Positions 50,934 to 59,561 are shown, counted from the stretch's first letter. The stretch is 64,000 nucleotides of DNA from Autumnicola musiva (GCF_031846585.1 NZ_JAVRHK010000002.1:62001-126000); one strand, 5' to 3'. The notes: a model not told the origin generated them from the sequence alone. Translations and numbers: made by a program.

Positions 50934-51947
50934 TTAATGGATTCCTAAACTTTCATTTGTTTTGGCGATGGATTTAGCCCCATCTGTTTCAATTCCGGTT
51001 AATGCCCTAATAGCATCAATTGTTTCCGGAATTACAATAGCTTGATTATCGACTACATAAGCATAGAAAAGTTCATCGCCATGTACTTTTAGCATATCTT
51101 CCCATAGGGCTACTTCGTACATATCGCCCCAAGGCCTTCCCATATCCAAGAACATTTCTTTTATGGTATTGTTGGAAACCAAACCTTGGTCATATTGAAT
51201 CAATTTGATACGGCTGGACGTTTTAAAAGCATTAAGCACTTCTTCTTTAGAGGCTTGTTTTTTTAACTTCACGTTCCAGTAGTGTAAATGGCTTAAGGTT
51301 TGGGGTACCTTTATTGCGGTAGTAATAACATCCAAATCAGGATCTACACTTTTGGCGTCTGGTCCTTGATGGCTCGGAATATCCTTTTCGGGAACCATTG
51401 TGTTCATAATCCCGCCTAAATGACTTTCCCAAGGATCTGTAGCTCTTCTCAAGAGTGTCCCTCTGGCATAATCCAATAGATCAGCTTTTTTTAATGCTGT
51501 TAAGGTTCTTAAAATAGAGGTGGTGTTGCAGGAAACAACCCTCGTGGCATCTATATTTATAGCCGATTTGTAATTATTTTCGGCACTAAAGGAATGGCCT
51601 GTGGTTTCGTGTTTTTCGCCTCCCTGTAAAATAAATTTGATATTTTGTTCTTTATAAATCGCAACATTTTGAACCGCAATTTTTTTAGGGGTACAGTCCA
51701 CTACAAGGTCTGATTTTTCTAAAAGCTCCTGCATATTGCCTTTTACTGAAATTCCTTCGGACTTCATTTTATCGGCCGCTTCTTGAGTGGCTGCATAAAT
51801 ATCATATTCTTTTCTTACCGCGTTTTGAATGCGCCAGTCGCTAATAACATCACACACGCCTAAAAGTTTCATATCGTCTTGTAGATTGATGGCATCTGCC
51901 ACTCTTTTTCCAATGACTCCGTATCCTATAACCGCTATACTTTTCAT
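50934..51947 (-). CDS. Type II (archaeal-type) glyceraldehyde-3-phosphate dehydrogenase
   Basis: 337 aa. Rossmann motif VIGYGVIGKRVADA (residues 5-18) and catalytic Cys in VVSCNTTS (near residue 140) with the following HPQ-like region IPSHQGPDAK. These features belong to the archaeal GAPDH family, not the common bacterial Gap. It oxidises or regenerates glyceraldehyde-3-phosphate and pairs with the aldolase. The start overlaps the stop of the small membrane gene by one base. Confidence 0.87.
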   Translation of the reverse strand: MKSIAVIGYGVIGKRVADAINLQDDMKLLGVCDVISDWRIQNAVRKEYDIYAATQEAADKMKSEGISVKGNMQELLEKSDLVVDCTPKKIAVQNVAIYKEQNIKFILQGGEKHETTGHSFSAENNYKSAINIDATRVVSCNTTSILRTLTALKKADLLDYARGTLLRRATDPWESHLGGIMNTMVPEKDIPSHQGPDAKSVDPDLDVITTAIKVPQTLSHLHYWNVKLKKQASKEEVLNAFKTSSRIKLIQYDQGLVSNNTIKEMFLDMGRPWGDMYEVALWEDMLKVHGDELFYAYVVDNQAIVIPETIDAIRALTGIETDGAKSIAKTNESLGIH

Positions 51948-52186
51948 TATTTCTTAACTTTAAGGGTTATCGTTTTTTGGTTATTCTGTAATAGGATTGT
52001 CGTTACTATAATCCCTATACTCACTAAGGTCCATAGGATCGCCAGCTTTAGGGTAAAGAGGAAGCCACCGCTTTGAAACAAAGCTTCATCAATGCTCAAA
52101 AAGACAAGTACTGGTAGCGGTACCATTGCTATCCCGCTTATCAACTTTTTGTTTTTCATTTTTGTTGTTCTTTTTGTCTGTTCCAT
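51947..52186 (-). CDS. Small two-helix membrane protein
   Basis: 79 aa from the ATG at 52186; a longer start overlaps the permease gene by 58 bp. Two hydrophobic segments (about residues 15-32 and 42-62), basic ends. Unknown function. Confidence 0.5.
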   Translation of the reverse strand: MEQTKRTTKMKNKKLISGIAMVPLPVLVFLSIDEALFQSGGFLFTLKLAILWTLVSIGIIVTTILLQNNQKTITLKVKK

Positions 52187-52208
52187 AATTTTTAGTATTA
52201 AATAGTAA

Positions 52209-53564
52209 TTACATTTTTTCTTTTGCAGGTTTGTTGTCGTCCATCCCCATAGGCATATTTCCTTCACTATCAGTATGGGAAATCATAAAAAGTCGTTCGG
52301 CAAGAAGGATGAGTATTATACCGATGGCCGCCACAATTAGCACCAACGGATCGTTCAGGTATTTTATATAGATAAAGGCAGTAAGCACCCCAATATCCAG
52401 TATGATAGCGATCAAGGGGATGATTGGTTGAAATTCAACTTCTTTTCTAAGATGTCTGAAAAGCCCCCAATGAATCGCGATATCCATTATGAGGTAAAAA
52501 ATGGCTCCAATAGAAGCAATTCTTGTTAAATTGAACAGGGCAGTCAGTAAAATGGCAAGTGAAACTGTAAATATGAGCGCCGGATTTTTAAAATTCCCCA
52601 TCCCTTTTAAGGAAGGCACCTGTTTCATATTACTCAACATCGCCAACAGGCGTGATGATGAAAACACACTGGCAATAACGCCAGATACTGTGGCAATTAT
52701 AGCAATACCAATAGTAAACCAGGAGCCCCATTCGCCAAAAACAGGTCTTGCTGCGGCCGCAAGGGCATAATCTTTTGCCGCAATAACTTCAGGAATGCTT
52801 AAACCTCCGGCAACAGCCAAAGCCAGTGCTACATAGATGAGCGTACAGATAAGAATAGAAATAATAATAGATCGTCCCAGGTTTTTATGTGGGTTTTTAA
52901 TATCCCCGCCCTGGTTGGTGATAGTAGTAAAGCCTTTGTAAGCGAGGATAGATAAGGCCAAAGCAGCCACAAAGGCGAATCCTTGCGGTAATGTCTCGGT
53001 ATTTTCGGGAATATAGTTTCCGGTGATATCGGCAAAACCTGAAATTGCTAAGCCGGCAATGGCCAATATTGCTATTCCCACTACCTTTATAATAGCGGTA
53101 AATGTTGCGGTGACCCCAATAACCTTATTGCCCAGGATGTTCACTATATAGGCAACAACAATTAGCCCAACACCCAGGGTAGAGGCATAACCTGCATAAG
53201 ACTCGGGAAATAGCCTAAGTGTATAAGCTCCAAAAGTGCCGGCCACCAGACTTTCGGAAACTACCATAGAGACATACATCAACAATGAAAAAACACCGGT
53301 TGTAGTTCCTGGCCCGTAGGATTTACTTAAAAATTTTACGACACCTCCAGAGGAAGGAAAAGCGTTTGAAAACTTTACATAAGAATACGAACTAAAACCT
53401 ACCACAATAGCTCCCGCAATAAATGCTATTGGAAATAGATCTCCCACTAATTCAGCTATTTGACCCATTAGGACAAATATGCCAGCACCAATCATTACGC
53501 CTGTACCAAGGGATATGGAACCTATTAGGGAAAGCTTATCTTTATTCTCTCTGTTATTCTTCAT
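52209..53564 (-). CDS. APC-family amino acid permease
   Basis: 451 aa, about 12 membrane helices. The first helix carries the APC signature (GSISLGTGVMIGAGIFVLMG). Probably imports or exchanges amino acids or polyamines; substrate unknown. 7 bp before the NDH-2 stop. Confidence 0.85.
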   Translation of the reverse strand: MKNNRENKDKLSLIGSISLGTGVMIGAGIFVLMGQIAELVGDLFPIAFIAGAIVVGFSSYSYVKFSNAFPSSGGVVKFLSKSYGPGTTTGVFSLLMYVSMVVSESLVAGTFGAYTLRLFPESYAGYASTLGVGLIVVAYIVNILGNKVIGVTATFTAIIKVVGIAILAIAGLAISGFADITGNYIPENTETLPQGFAFVAALALSILAYKGFTTITNQGGDIKNPHKNLGRSIIISILICTLIYVALALAVAGGLSIPEVIAAKDYALAAAARPVFGEWGSWFTIGIAIIATVSGVIASVFSSSRLLAMLSNMKQVPSLKGMGNFKNPALIFTVSLAILLTALFNLTRIASIGAIFYLIMDIAIHWGLFRHLRKEVEFQPIIPLIAIILDIGVLTAFIYIKYLNDPLVLIVAAIGIILILLAERLFMISHTDSEGNMPMGMDDNKPAKEKM

Positions 53565-53571
53565 TTTTAAA

Positions 53572-54927
53572 TTATTTTCCCCTGTTTTTAATCGAAGATT
53601 TCGGATTAAAATTTCTAATAATCAGTCGGTTGCTCTTTTCATAAGTGAAATAACTAACCGCCCAATTAAAACCAACCATCAATCTATTTCTAAATCCGCT
53701 TATGGACATCAAGTGTACTATGGACCATAGTAACCAGGCGAAATAGCCAGCAAACTTCATTTTTCCCAAGTCGGCTACTGCTTTACGTTTTCCTACGGTT
53801 GCCAAAGAACCCTTGTCTTTATATTCGAAAGGTTTTGGTGCCTCGTTCTTAATGATTTTTAATAGTGAATCACCCAACCATTTACCTTGCTGAATAGCTG
53901 TCTGTGCTACTTGTGGATGCCCTTTTGGTGTATCTTTAGTAATTATAGCCGCTATATCGCCTATGGCAAAAAAGTTTTCGTAACCTTCTACCATTAAAAA
54001 TGAGCCAGTTTTTATACGGTTGCCCTTGACCACGTGTTTTTCATCAATACCTTTTGGGAATTGTCCTTTTACGCCAGCCGTCCAGATAAGATTTTTAGCC
54101 AAAATGGTCTTACCACTTTTGGTAGTGACTTCGTTGCCGTCATAATTGCTTACAGCTTCATTTAATAATACCTTTACATTCAAATCCTCTAAATATTTGA
54201 GGGTTTTCGATGATGCCTTGTCTGACATTGTGCCTAACAACTCATCAATGGCTTCTATTAGATAAATATTCATAATGGAAGAAGGGTACTCTGGGTAATC
54301 TTTGGGAAGGATGTATTTGCAAAACTCTGCCAAAGCTCCTGCCATTTCTACGCCTGCTGGACCACCACCTACTATTACAAAATTTGTCAGCGCGTCGCGT
54401 TCTTTATCATCACAAGTAATAGCTGCCTGTTCCAAATTTTGCAACATCATATGACGGATGTTGAGGGAATCGCGAATATCCTTCATCCCCAAACTATTTT
54501 CGGCCACAGAATCCATCCCAAAGAAATTGGTGGTCGTGCCAGTAGCCAACACTAAATAGTCATAAGAAACACTTCCCTTATTGGTCAATATAGTATTTGA
54601 ATCAGGTTGAATTTCCTCAACTTCAGCCAAACGAAAGAAAACATTTTTATAGCCATTGATTTGTTTTCTGAATGGAAATACAATACTGTCAGGCTCCAGG
54701 GCACTCGTTGCCACTTGATATAATAAAGGCTGAAACTGATGGAAGTTATTTTTATCGAGTAAAACCACTTGAACTTCTTTGTGTTTCAGTTTCTCAACCA
54801 ATGCCAAACCTGCAAATCCTCCACCAACGATAACCACACGAGGTAATTTAGTATCGGGAAGACATATCTCATCTGTTATCTTACAGGTGGATTCCAACGT
54901 AATGCTATGTGTTTGCTTTTCTTTCAT
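53572..54927 (-). CDS. Type II NADH dehydrogenase (NDH-2)
   Basis: Non-proton-pumping NADH:quinone oxidoreductase. 451 aa. Two Rossmann motifs, VVIVGGGFAGLALVEKL (FAD) and VIVGGGPAGVEMAGAL (NADH), then FAIGDIAA and a C-terminal membrane-anchoring segment (AWLLWSIVHLMSISGFRNR). It can keep electron flow going when complex I is poisoned by metals. The start overlaps the second Usp gene by 4 bp. Confidence 0.9.
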   Translation of the reverse strand: MKEKQTHSITLESTCKITDEICLPDTKLPRVVIVGGGFAGLALVEKLKHKEVQVVLLDKNNFHQFQPLLYQVATSALEPDSIVFPFRKQINGYKNVFFRLAEVEEIQPDSNTILTNKGSVSYDYLVLATGTTTNFFGMDSVAENSLGMKDIRDSLNIRHMMLQNLEQAAITCDDKERDALTNFVIVGGGPAGVEMAGALAEFCKYILPKDYPEYPSSIMNIYLIEAIDELLGTMSDKASSKTLKYLEDLNVKVLLNEAVSNYDGNEVTTKSGKTILAKNLIWTAGVKGQFPKGIDEKHVVKGNRIKTGSFLMVEGYENFFAIGDIAAIITKDTPKGHPQVAQTAIQQGKWLGDSLLKIIKNEAPKPFEYKDKGSLATVGKRKAVADLGKMKFAGYFAWLLWSIVHLMSISGFRNRLMVGFNWAVSYFTYEKSNRLIIRNFNPKSSIKNRGK

Positions 54928-55385
54928 TTTTTATTTCTATCTCTTGCAATCAGTACTGAACATTTGGCATTTGTGGTTAAATATTGGGATACTGAGCCCA
55001 ATACTAAGCGAGAAAAAGCACCGTGACCCTGAGAGCCTACTACAATTAAATCTGCACCCCAATTTTCTGCTTTTTCATTAATAGTACTTTTGGGCAGTCC
55101 GCTAACAACACTTGTGGTTATGGTAAGTGCCTTGTTTTCGGCCTTGATTTTATCGGAAGCTTCTGAAACGATTTTGTTTCCCAATTTTTGAGCGTTACTT
55201 TTAATTTCTTCTATGTAATTTCCTATCTTGCCGCCCATAGTATGCAATCCCAGACCGGTTGTTTTAGGAAGTTCATAAACATTTATAATATGAATTTCAC
55301 TATTTGAGGATAAAGTCATTTTCTTAAGCTCGTTAATGGCTACTTCACTAAAATCTGAACCATCTATGGCCAATACAATTTTCAT
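54924..55385 (-). CDS. Universal stress protein (single domain)
   Basis: 153 aa from the ATG at 55385 (MKIVLAIDGSDFSEVA); an upstream ATG would add 14 basic residues. The ATP-binding GxxGxG(9x)GS pattern is intact (VVGSQGHGAFSRLVLGS). First gene of the NDH-2/permease/GAPDH operon. Confidence 0.88.
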   Translation of the reverse strand: MKIVLAIDGSDFSEVAINELKKMTLSSNSEIHIINVYELPKTTGLGLHTMGGKIGNYIEEIKSNAQKLGNKIVSEASDKIKAENKALTITTSVVSGLPKSTINEKAENWGADLIVVGSQGHGAFSRLVLGSVSQYLTTNAKCSVLIARDRNKK

Positions 55386-55426
55386 TTTTTTCGTCTTTTT
55401 AATCTCTGATTTCGGGTTTAATTCCA

Positions 55427-55445
55427 CTAATTCTGTCCGAATTAG
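55427..55445. promoter_or_regulatory. Inverted repeat before the stress operon
   Basis: CTAATTC/GAATTAG with a 5-bp centre, 42 bp before the Usp start. Possible operator for the - strand operon; no regulator is known. Confidence 0.35.
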
Positions 55446-55517
55446 ATTTACATGTCAAGCCAAAGAATTTAGTAATCGAATCATTTTGGATATTTCATTT
55501 CCAACCTCTCTTATAAA

Positions 55518-56336
55518 CTAGTTGTATTGCATAAGCTTAAGCTTTTTGGTTTTTAAATAATCCACTGTTTCTTTTACCGATAGTGGATACGTAGCATTTC
55601 CTGTGCGTACATAAAAAGTGGTGTTTCCTTCATCACTCACATAAACCGGTTCGTTGGAAGGTTCGATATCCACCACGCACACATCTTTCTCATCAATACT
55701 GTAGAACGAAATATGGTTGCTGAAACAAGCCTCGTGACCCAATTGTGTAGAGATAATCCTGAACACCGCACGTTCATACCCATCCATGTTTTTATGCTTT
55801 AGGGTTTTATAATCTTTTTCCAATCCCAGAACATTTCCGTCGTCATCAACACCAATTATAAGTTTTCCACCCTTGGCATTCATAAAGCCCACAATGGTTT
55901 TGGCAATGACCAACTCCAGTTCCCGATTGGTTGTTTTACGGTAATAATCATAGCGTATGGAAGATTTGAATTCCACCCGTTCATTTTCACCGGCCTGGAT
56001 TAATTCTTCAATATCACGAACAAGCAGCCGCTGTTGTGTGCCAATAATTTCATTTTTCTTTTTCAGGTTTATCCAGAATAAACCTGAAACTATCCCCAAG
56101 AATCCTCCCAATAAAGTTAAGAGTCCGCCCATGCCCCGCATATTGAAACTGAAAGATTCCAAAAAACGTTCTTCTAAGACTTGCTGAAACAAGGGGAAAG
56201 AGAAGGGCGTATCACTGAACTCAAACCAGTAGATTACCATTGTAAAAGGGTGTACCAGGAAATAAAAAATACCTGCCCCAATAAATAAATGAGTCAAAAT
56301 GATCTTAATATTTTTATAAGTATTACTGTTTATCAT
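55518..56336 (-). CDS. Membrane-anchored AlbA_2 (divergent AAA_4) protein
   Basis: 272 aa. Two membrane helices (about residues 12-32 and 68-90), then a cytosolic AlbA_2 domain (ENERVEFKSSIRYD, FMNAKGGKLIIGVDDDGNVLG, TTFYVRTGNATYPL). Most AlbA_2 proteins are soluble regulators; here the domain is tethered to the membrane. Confidence 0.75.
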   Translation of the reverse strand: MINSNTYKNIKIILTHLFIGAGIFYFLVHPFTMVIYWFEFSDTPFSFPLFQQVLEERFLESFSFNMRGMGGLLTLLGGFLGIVSGLFWINLKKKNEIIGTQQRLLVRDIEELIQAGENERVEFKSSIRYDYYRKTTNRELELVIAKTIVGFMNAKGGKLIIGVDDDGNVLGLEKDYKTLKHKNMDGYERAVFRIISTQLGHEACFSNHISFYSIDEKDVCVVDIEPSNEPVYVSDEGNTTFYVRTGNATYPLSVKETVDYLKTKKLKLMQYN

Positions 56337-56430
56337 TTTTAGCGGTTTATGAATCTTTGATATAATTATGTTCTAAATTCAAGAGGGCCTTATCTAAACT
56401 TTCGATTAAACAATCCTATTTAATGCAAAA

Positions 56431-56706
56431 TCATCTGTTTTTTATTTGGGCATTATAAAATGCCGCAATACACGCTCCAATCAACCAGCCTAAAATGAAG
56501 CTTTGCACAATACCAAAAAATGCTTCTAATAGTGGCACGTCCATTCTTATAATATTACTGGTGTCCAGACCGTGTAAAAGGCTGTTGAAAAATATAATCG
56601 TTCCTTCCTGTCCTGCTGTAGCCATCACGATCATACAGCCCAAATAAATTAAGGATACTGTTAGACCGAGGGCAAAACCGAATTTTTTTACATTTAATCG
56701 ATACAT
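56431..56706 (-). CDS. DUF5676-like small membrane protein
   Basis: 91 aa, two membrane helices with a 25-residue loop. It starts MYRLNVKKFGFALGLT, a pattern I associate with DUF5676 proteins in copper clusters. 12 bp after the SHOCT gene. Confidence 0.6.
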   Translation of the reverse strand: MYRLNVKKFGFALGLTVSLIYLGCMIVMATAGQEGTIIFFNSLLHGLDTSNIIRMDVPLLEAFFGIVQSFILGWLIGACIAAFYNAQIKNR

Positions 56707-56718
56707 AATTTATATGTT

Positions 56719-56943
56719 TTAAGATTGGTTATCTGATTTTAATAATTTTTTGGATTCTTCAAATTCCTCCTTTGAAATTTCGCCCTTGGCAAACCTGTTT
56801 TTTAGGATGTCCAATGGCTTTTCTTTTTTTGGTTTTTGGTATGGGATATCAGTTGGGATAAAGAAAATCCAAATGATAAACGCCATCCAAATAATCCACC
56901 ATATCAGGTGCATACCTCCGAAACTTCCGTCGTGAAAAAACAT
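56719..56943 (-). CDS. SHOCT-domain membrane protein
   Basis: 74 aa from the ATG at 56943. One membrane helix (about residues 12-30), then a C-terminal SHOCT motif (DILKNRFAKGEISKEEFEES). Common beside copper-handling genes; function unknown. Confidence 0.75.
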   Translation of the reverse strand: MFFHDGSFGGMHLIWWIIWMAFIIWIFFIPTDIPYQKPKKEKPLDILKNRFAKGEISKEEFEESKKLLKSDNQS

Positions 56944-56965
56944 AATTTTTGATTTTAAGTTACTT

Positions 56966-57178
56966 TTATAGTTTTTCAATTGTGTAACCCTCAAGGTTGC
57001 TGAGTTGTTTTTGTAATTCATCTACTGAAAGCGTTTCCTTCATAGTGATGATTGTAGCTCCTTTTGGTGCCAGAAAAATTTCTGCCTTTTCAATCTTTGG
57101 ATGTTCTTCCAATGTCTTTTTGACCCTGCTAATGCAGCCGCCGCAACTAATACCATTAATTTGAAATTTTCGTTTCAT
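56966..57178 (-). CDS. HMA-domain copper chaperone-like protein
   Basis: 70 aa, one heavy-metal-associated domain with metal site GISCGGCISRV (CxxC, residues 12-15). No signal peptide, so cytosolic; likely hands copper to an ATPase. Confidence 0.85.
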   Translation of the reverse strand: MKRKFQINGISCGGCISRVKKTLEEHPKIEKAEIFLAPKGATIITMKETLSVDELQKQLSNLEGYTIEKL

Positions 57179-57188
57179 AACATAAATT

Positions 57189-57416
57189 TTAGTGATGTTG
57201 TCCTTCTTTTTTTTTATCCTTCTTTTTTAAGTTCTCATTGGACAATCCGTGCGTATGGCTCCCGTGCCGCATGGGCATTAACAAGTGTACTGCGAACATT
57301 ATTATAATAAATGCAAAAAGCCAGGTGCCACCACCAATTCCAATAGATGGTGCTAAAAAGATGAGTAAAAGCGGCAGTCCACAACCGAGGACCATCCATA
57401 ACCAGTGATTTTTCAT
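57189..57416 (-). CDS. Small membrane protein with His-rich tail
   Basis: 75 aa. Two hydrophobic segments (residues 5-25 and 29-48), then MRHGSHTHG and a Lys-rich tail ending GQHH. Resembles DUF2933-type proteins. Likely binds metal at the membrane. First gene of this copper mini-operon. Confidence 0.6.
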   Translation of the reverse strand: MKNHWLWMVLGCGLPLLLIFLAPSIGIGGGTWLFAFIIIMFAVHLLMPMRHGSHTHGLSNENLKKKDKKKEGQHH

Positions 57417-57598
57417 TGTTTTTTATTTTAATTAATGTTTATTCCTCGCCTTTTTAAGACCTGAACTGGCTTATGTTGTAATTGGGGGATTATCAACACA
57501 AGCCTTAGGGAGTTCAGGCTTTAGGGTTTTTAATATTATAATTAACACGAAAGCTATCTGTTTTTATGCTACTTCATCTGCATAACTTTCGTTGTTAT

Positions 57599-58180
57599 TT
57601 ATATAATTTCATCATAGAAATTTCGTTTCCATTTTTCTGTGTTTTTATAGTCGCTCATACTCATTCCCACAATCTCTTTAAACTGTCTTGATAAATGGTT
57701 AATGCTACTATAATCCAGCATATATGCCACATCTGAAAAAGAATATTGTTTTAATTGAATAAGTTCTTTTACTTTTTCAATTTTCAGTTTTATAAAGTAT
57801 TTTTCAATGGTGGTGTTTTCATTTTTAGAAAACAGCCTGCTCAGTATTTTATAATCCCTGTTGAGCGTAGAAGACAAATGTTCTGAAGTATTTGTTTTCA
57901 AATGAAGTGGTAACTGAGTAAGCAGTTGGATTAGAATGATTTTTACTTTTTCAACCAGCATTTCCCCTTCACTTTGTACTATTTCAAAATCATTGGAATG
58001 AAGTACTTTGGTAACTTTATACGTAACCTCCGTGTTGGTGTTTTTTGAAGATTCAACCAATAGTTTACCTAATTCCAAAGAGAGTACGGTTATTCCCATC
58101 TCTTCCAGTTCTTGCGTTATTACTTTTAGACAACGGCTACATACCATATTCTTTATCCAGAATTCTTTCTGTAAATCCAT
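57599..58180 (-). CDS. AraC-type regulator with HMA-like N-terminus
   Basis: 193 aa. Residues 5-70 resemble a heavy-metal domain (IKNMVCSRCLKVITQELEEM, CxxC at 13-16). Residues 95-185 are an AraC DNA-binding domain (KLIQLKQYSFSDVAYMLDYS, then HLSRQFKEIVGMSMSDYK). This suggests direct metal sensing through the CxxC. It precedes the copper mini-operon and carries an inverted repeat at its own promoter. Confidence 0.8.
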   Translation of the reverse strand: MDLQKEFWIKNMVCSRCLKVITQELEEMGITVLSLELGKLLVESSKNTNTEVTYKVTKVLHSNDFEIVQSEGEMLVEKVKIILIQLLTQLPLHLKTNTSEHLSSTLNRDYKILSRLFSKNENTTIEKYFIKLKIEKVKELIQLKQYSFSDVAYMLDYSSINHLSRQFKEIVGMSMSDYKNTEKWKRNFYDEII

Positions 58181-58198
58181 AGTATTAATTATTTATTC

Positions 58199-58219
58199 TT
58201 AGAATGGTATTTATTCTAA
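58199..58219. promoter_or_regulatory. Operator-like repeat before the AraC gene
   Basis: TTAGAAT/ATTCTAA, a perfect 7-bp inverted repeat with a 7-bp centre, 18 bp before the ATG. TATTTATTCT also occurs twice at 18-bp spacing (58190, 58208). Fits autoregulation. Confidence 0.45.
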
Positions 58220-58318
58220 TAGATTATAAATTTCTGTTTTTCAAATAGTTGAAAGTGTGGTATGCTCAGGATAGAGCGCACCAGTTGTTAGCCTTTGCGT
58301 AGTACAGGCCAACATATA

Positions 58319-58347
58319 AGGTAGGTTGTTTGAAAAAGAACCTACCT
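58319..58347 (-). terminator. Hairpin after the HYC_CC_PP gene
   Basis: A 9-bp perfect stem (AGGTAGGTT 58319-58327, AACCTACCT 58339-58347) with an 11-nt loop, just beyond the - strand gene's stop. The T tract on the - strand is weak. Confidence 0.4.
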
Positions 58348-58356
58348 AGGATGAAA

Positions 58357-58773
58357 TCAAATTAAATATACCTCGTGGAGTACTTGAAAATCTTTCGGTA
58401 TGAGGGGTGGGTCATAATCCCTAAAAGGGATTATATTTTGTTCCAACCCTTCGAATAGATTTACGTAAGTGTAAAAAAATGTGTGTAGGAAAATCAGTTT
58501 ATGATTTTCCATCTCAAATGAAGCTTTTTGAAAGTTATCGCCACTTTCTTTAACTATAGATTTATTAGCACAGCAACCTTTTTTTTCGAACGAACATTTT
58601 TTTGAAGGATTGGTCTGAGCCTTCACCGCATTATCACAAACCTGAGCTTTATTTAAAACCGCCATATCCACGAGTTTATCACAGCAGAAATGCATATTCA
58701 CAGTAAAAGACGATGAAGCAAACATTACTGCAAGTACCAATGAAACAGCTATTATTTTATTAAAGCTTTGCAT
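58357..58773 (-). CDS. HYC_CC_PP-family exported protein
   Basis: 138 aa with an N-terminal hydrophobic signal (residues 5-24), MHFCCDKLVD, a Cys-rich middle (CSFEKKGCC) and PFRDYDPPLIP near the end. Small proteins of this family occur beside copper efflux pumps. Divergent paralog of the gene at 59.0 kb. Confidence 0.8.
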   Translation of the reverse strand: MQSFNKIIAVSLVLAVMFASSSFTVNMHFCCDKLVDMAVLNKAQVCDNAVKAQTNPSKKCSFEKKGCCANKSIVKESGDNFQKASFEMENHKLIFLHTFFYTYVNLFEGLEQNIIPFRDYDPPLIPKDFQVLHEVYLI

Positions 58774-58869
58774 AATACGAATATAAAAAAAATTAACAAA
58801 TGTTAACTAATTTTTAATAATGAATTTTTTAGAACTTATTTTTGCCGAACATACTGCAAAAAAGAAAAT

Positions 58870-58893
58870 AAAATATGATATTTATCATATTTT
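58870..58893. promoter_or_regulatory. Palindrome between divergent HYC_CC_PP genes
   Basis: An 11-bp arm inverted repeat with a TT centre, core ATGATA-TT-TATCAT. The core GATA-n-TATC recurs in two palindromes before cusA. Confidence 0.5.
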
Positions 58894-58994
58894 TAGAAGT
58901 TTGATTCTTTTATTTTTGTCGAAAATAGTATAGGAAGTAAAAGTTTAACATAACGAAAAGAATTATTAATGTTTTTATATTTCGTTGTTTTATA

Positions 58995-59002
58995 TATATT
59001 TG
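58995..59002 (+). promoter_or_regulatory. -7 box of the + strand HYC_CC_PP gene
   Basis: TATATTTG is a perfect TAnnTTTG box, 7 bp before the ATG at 59010. The mRNA would have a very short leader. Confidence 0.5.
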
Positions 59003-59009
59003 CAATCTT

Positions 59010-59426
59010 ATGAAATCGTTTTTCCATAAAATATTATCTGTAGCCTTGGCGAGTTTGGTATTTGTTACCACTATGTCGTTTACTGTAGATATGCATTATT
59101 GTGGAGATTCATTGGTTGATTTTGCTTTATTTCATAATGCTCAAACCTGTGGTATGGAAAATCAATCATCCCAAAAAAGTTGTGAAGCAGGTTTTTCGGA
59201 AAAATCTTGCTGTTCAGATTCACAAATAGTGAATGACGGTCAAGATGATTTAAAAACATCTTACACCAATTTAAGCTTTGAGCATCAAGCCTTTGTTGCT
59301 ACTTTCTTTTATACTTATATTAATCTTTTTGATGGACTGGATAAGAACATTGTTCCATTTAGAGATTATACACCTCCTTATCTTGTAAGGAACGTACAAA
59401 AACTACACGAAACTTATTTAATTTGA
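59010..59426 (+). CDS. HYC_CC_PP-family exported protein
   Basis: 138 aa, the family-defining MHYCGD (residues 27-32), KSCCS and PFRDYTPPYL elements, N-terminal signal segment. Probably periplasmic and copper-related. Same length as its divergent paralog; 135 bp before cusA. Confidence 0.82.
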   Translation: MKSFFHKILSVALASLVFVTTMSFTVDMHYCGDSLVDFALFHNAQTCGMENQSSQKSCEAGFSEKSCCSDSQIVNDGQDDLKTSYTNLSFEHQAFVATFFYTYINLFDGLDKNIVPFRDYTPPYLVRNVQKLHETYLI

Positions 59427-59436
59427 TTTTAAACAG

Positions 59437-59456
59437 TTTCCGATAATTATCGGAAA
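59437..59456. promoter_or_regulatory. 20-bp perfect palindrome before cusA
   Basis: TTTCCGATAA joined to its reverse complement. It could be an operator or a genome-wide repetitive palindrome of Bacteroidota. Confidence 0.5.
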
Positions 59457-59506
59457 GATTTGCTCTATGGTTACTTCCATCTTGGGCTTACTTTGTTGTG
59501 TTTAAT

Positions 59507-59525
59507 TTTCTGATATTATCAGAAA
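59507..59525. promoter_or_regulatory. Second GATA/TATC palindrome before cusA
   Basis: TTTCTGATA/TATCAGAAA with a 1-bp centre, 70 bp after the first palindrome and 36 bp before the cusA start. Confidence 0.5.
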
Positions 59526-59561
59526 GTTATTCAATGTATAACTGTTTAATTATCAATAAAG

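Noticed and set aside
57483..57535. Terminator at the AAGCCT/AGGCTT repeat after the AraC gene
   Set aside because: On the - strand the hairpin is not followed by a T tract, and no + strand gene ends here.
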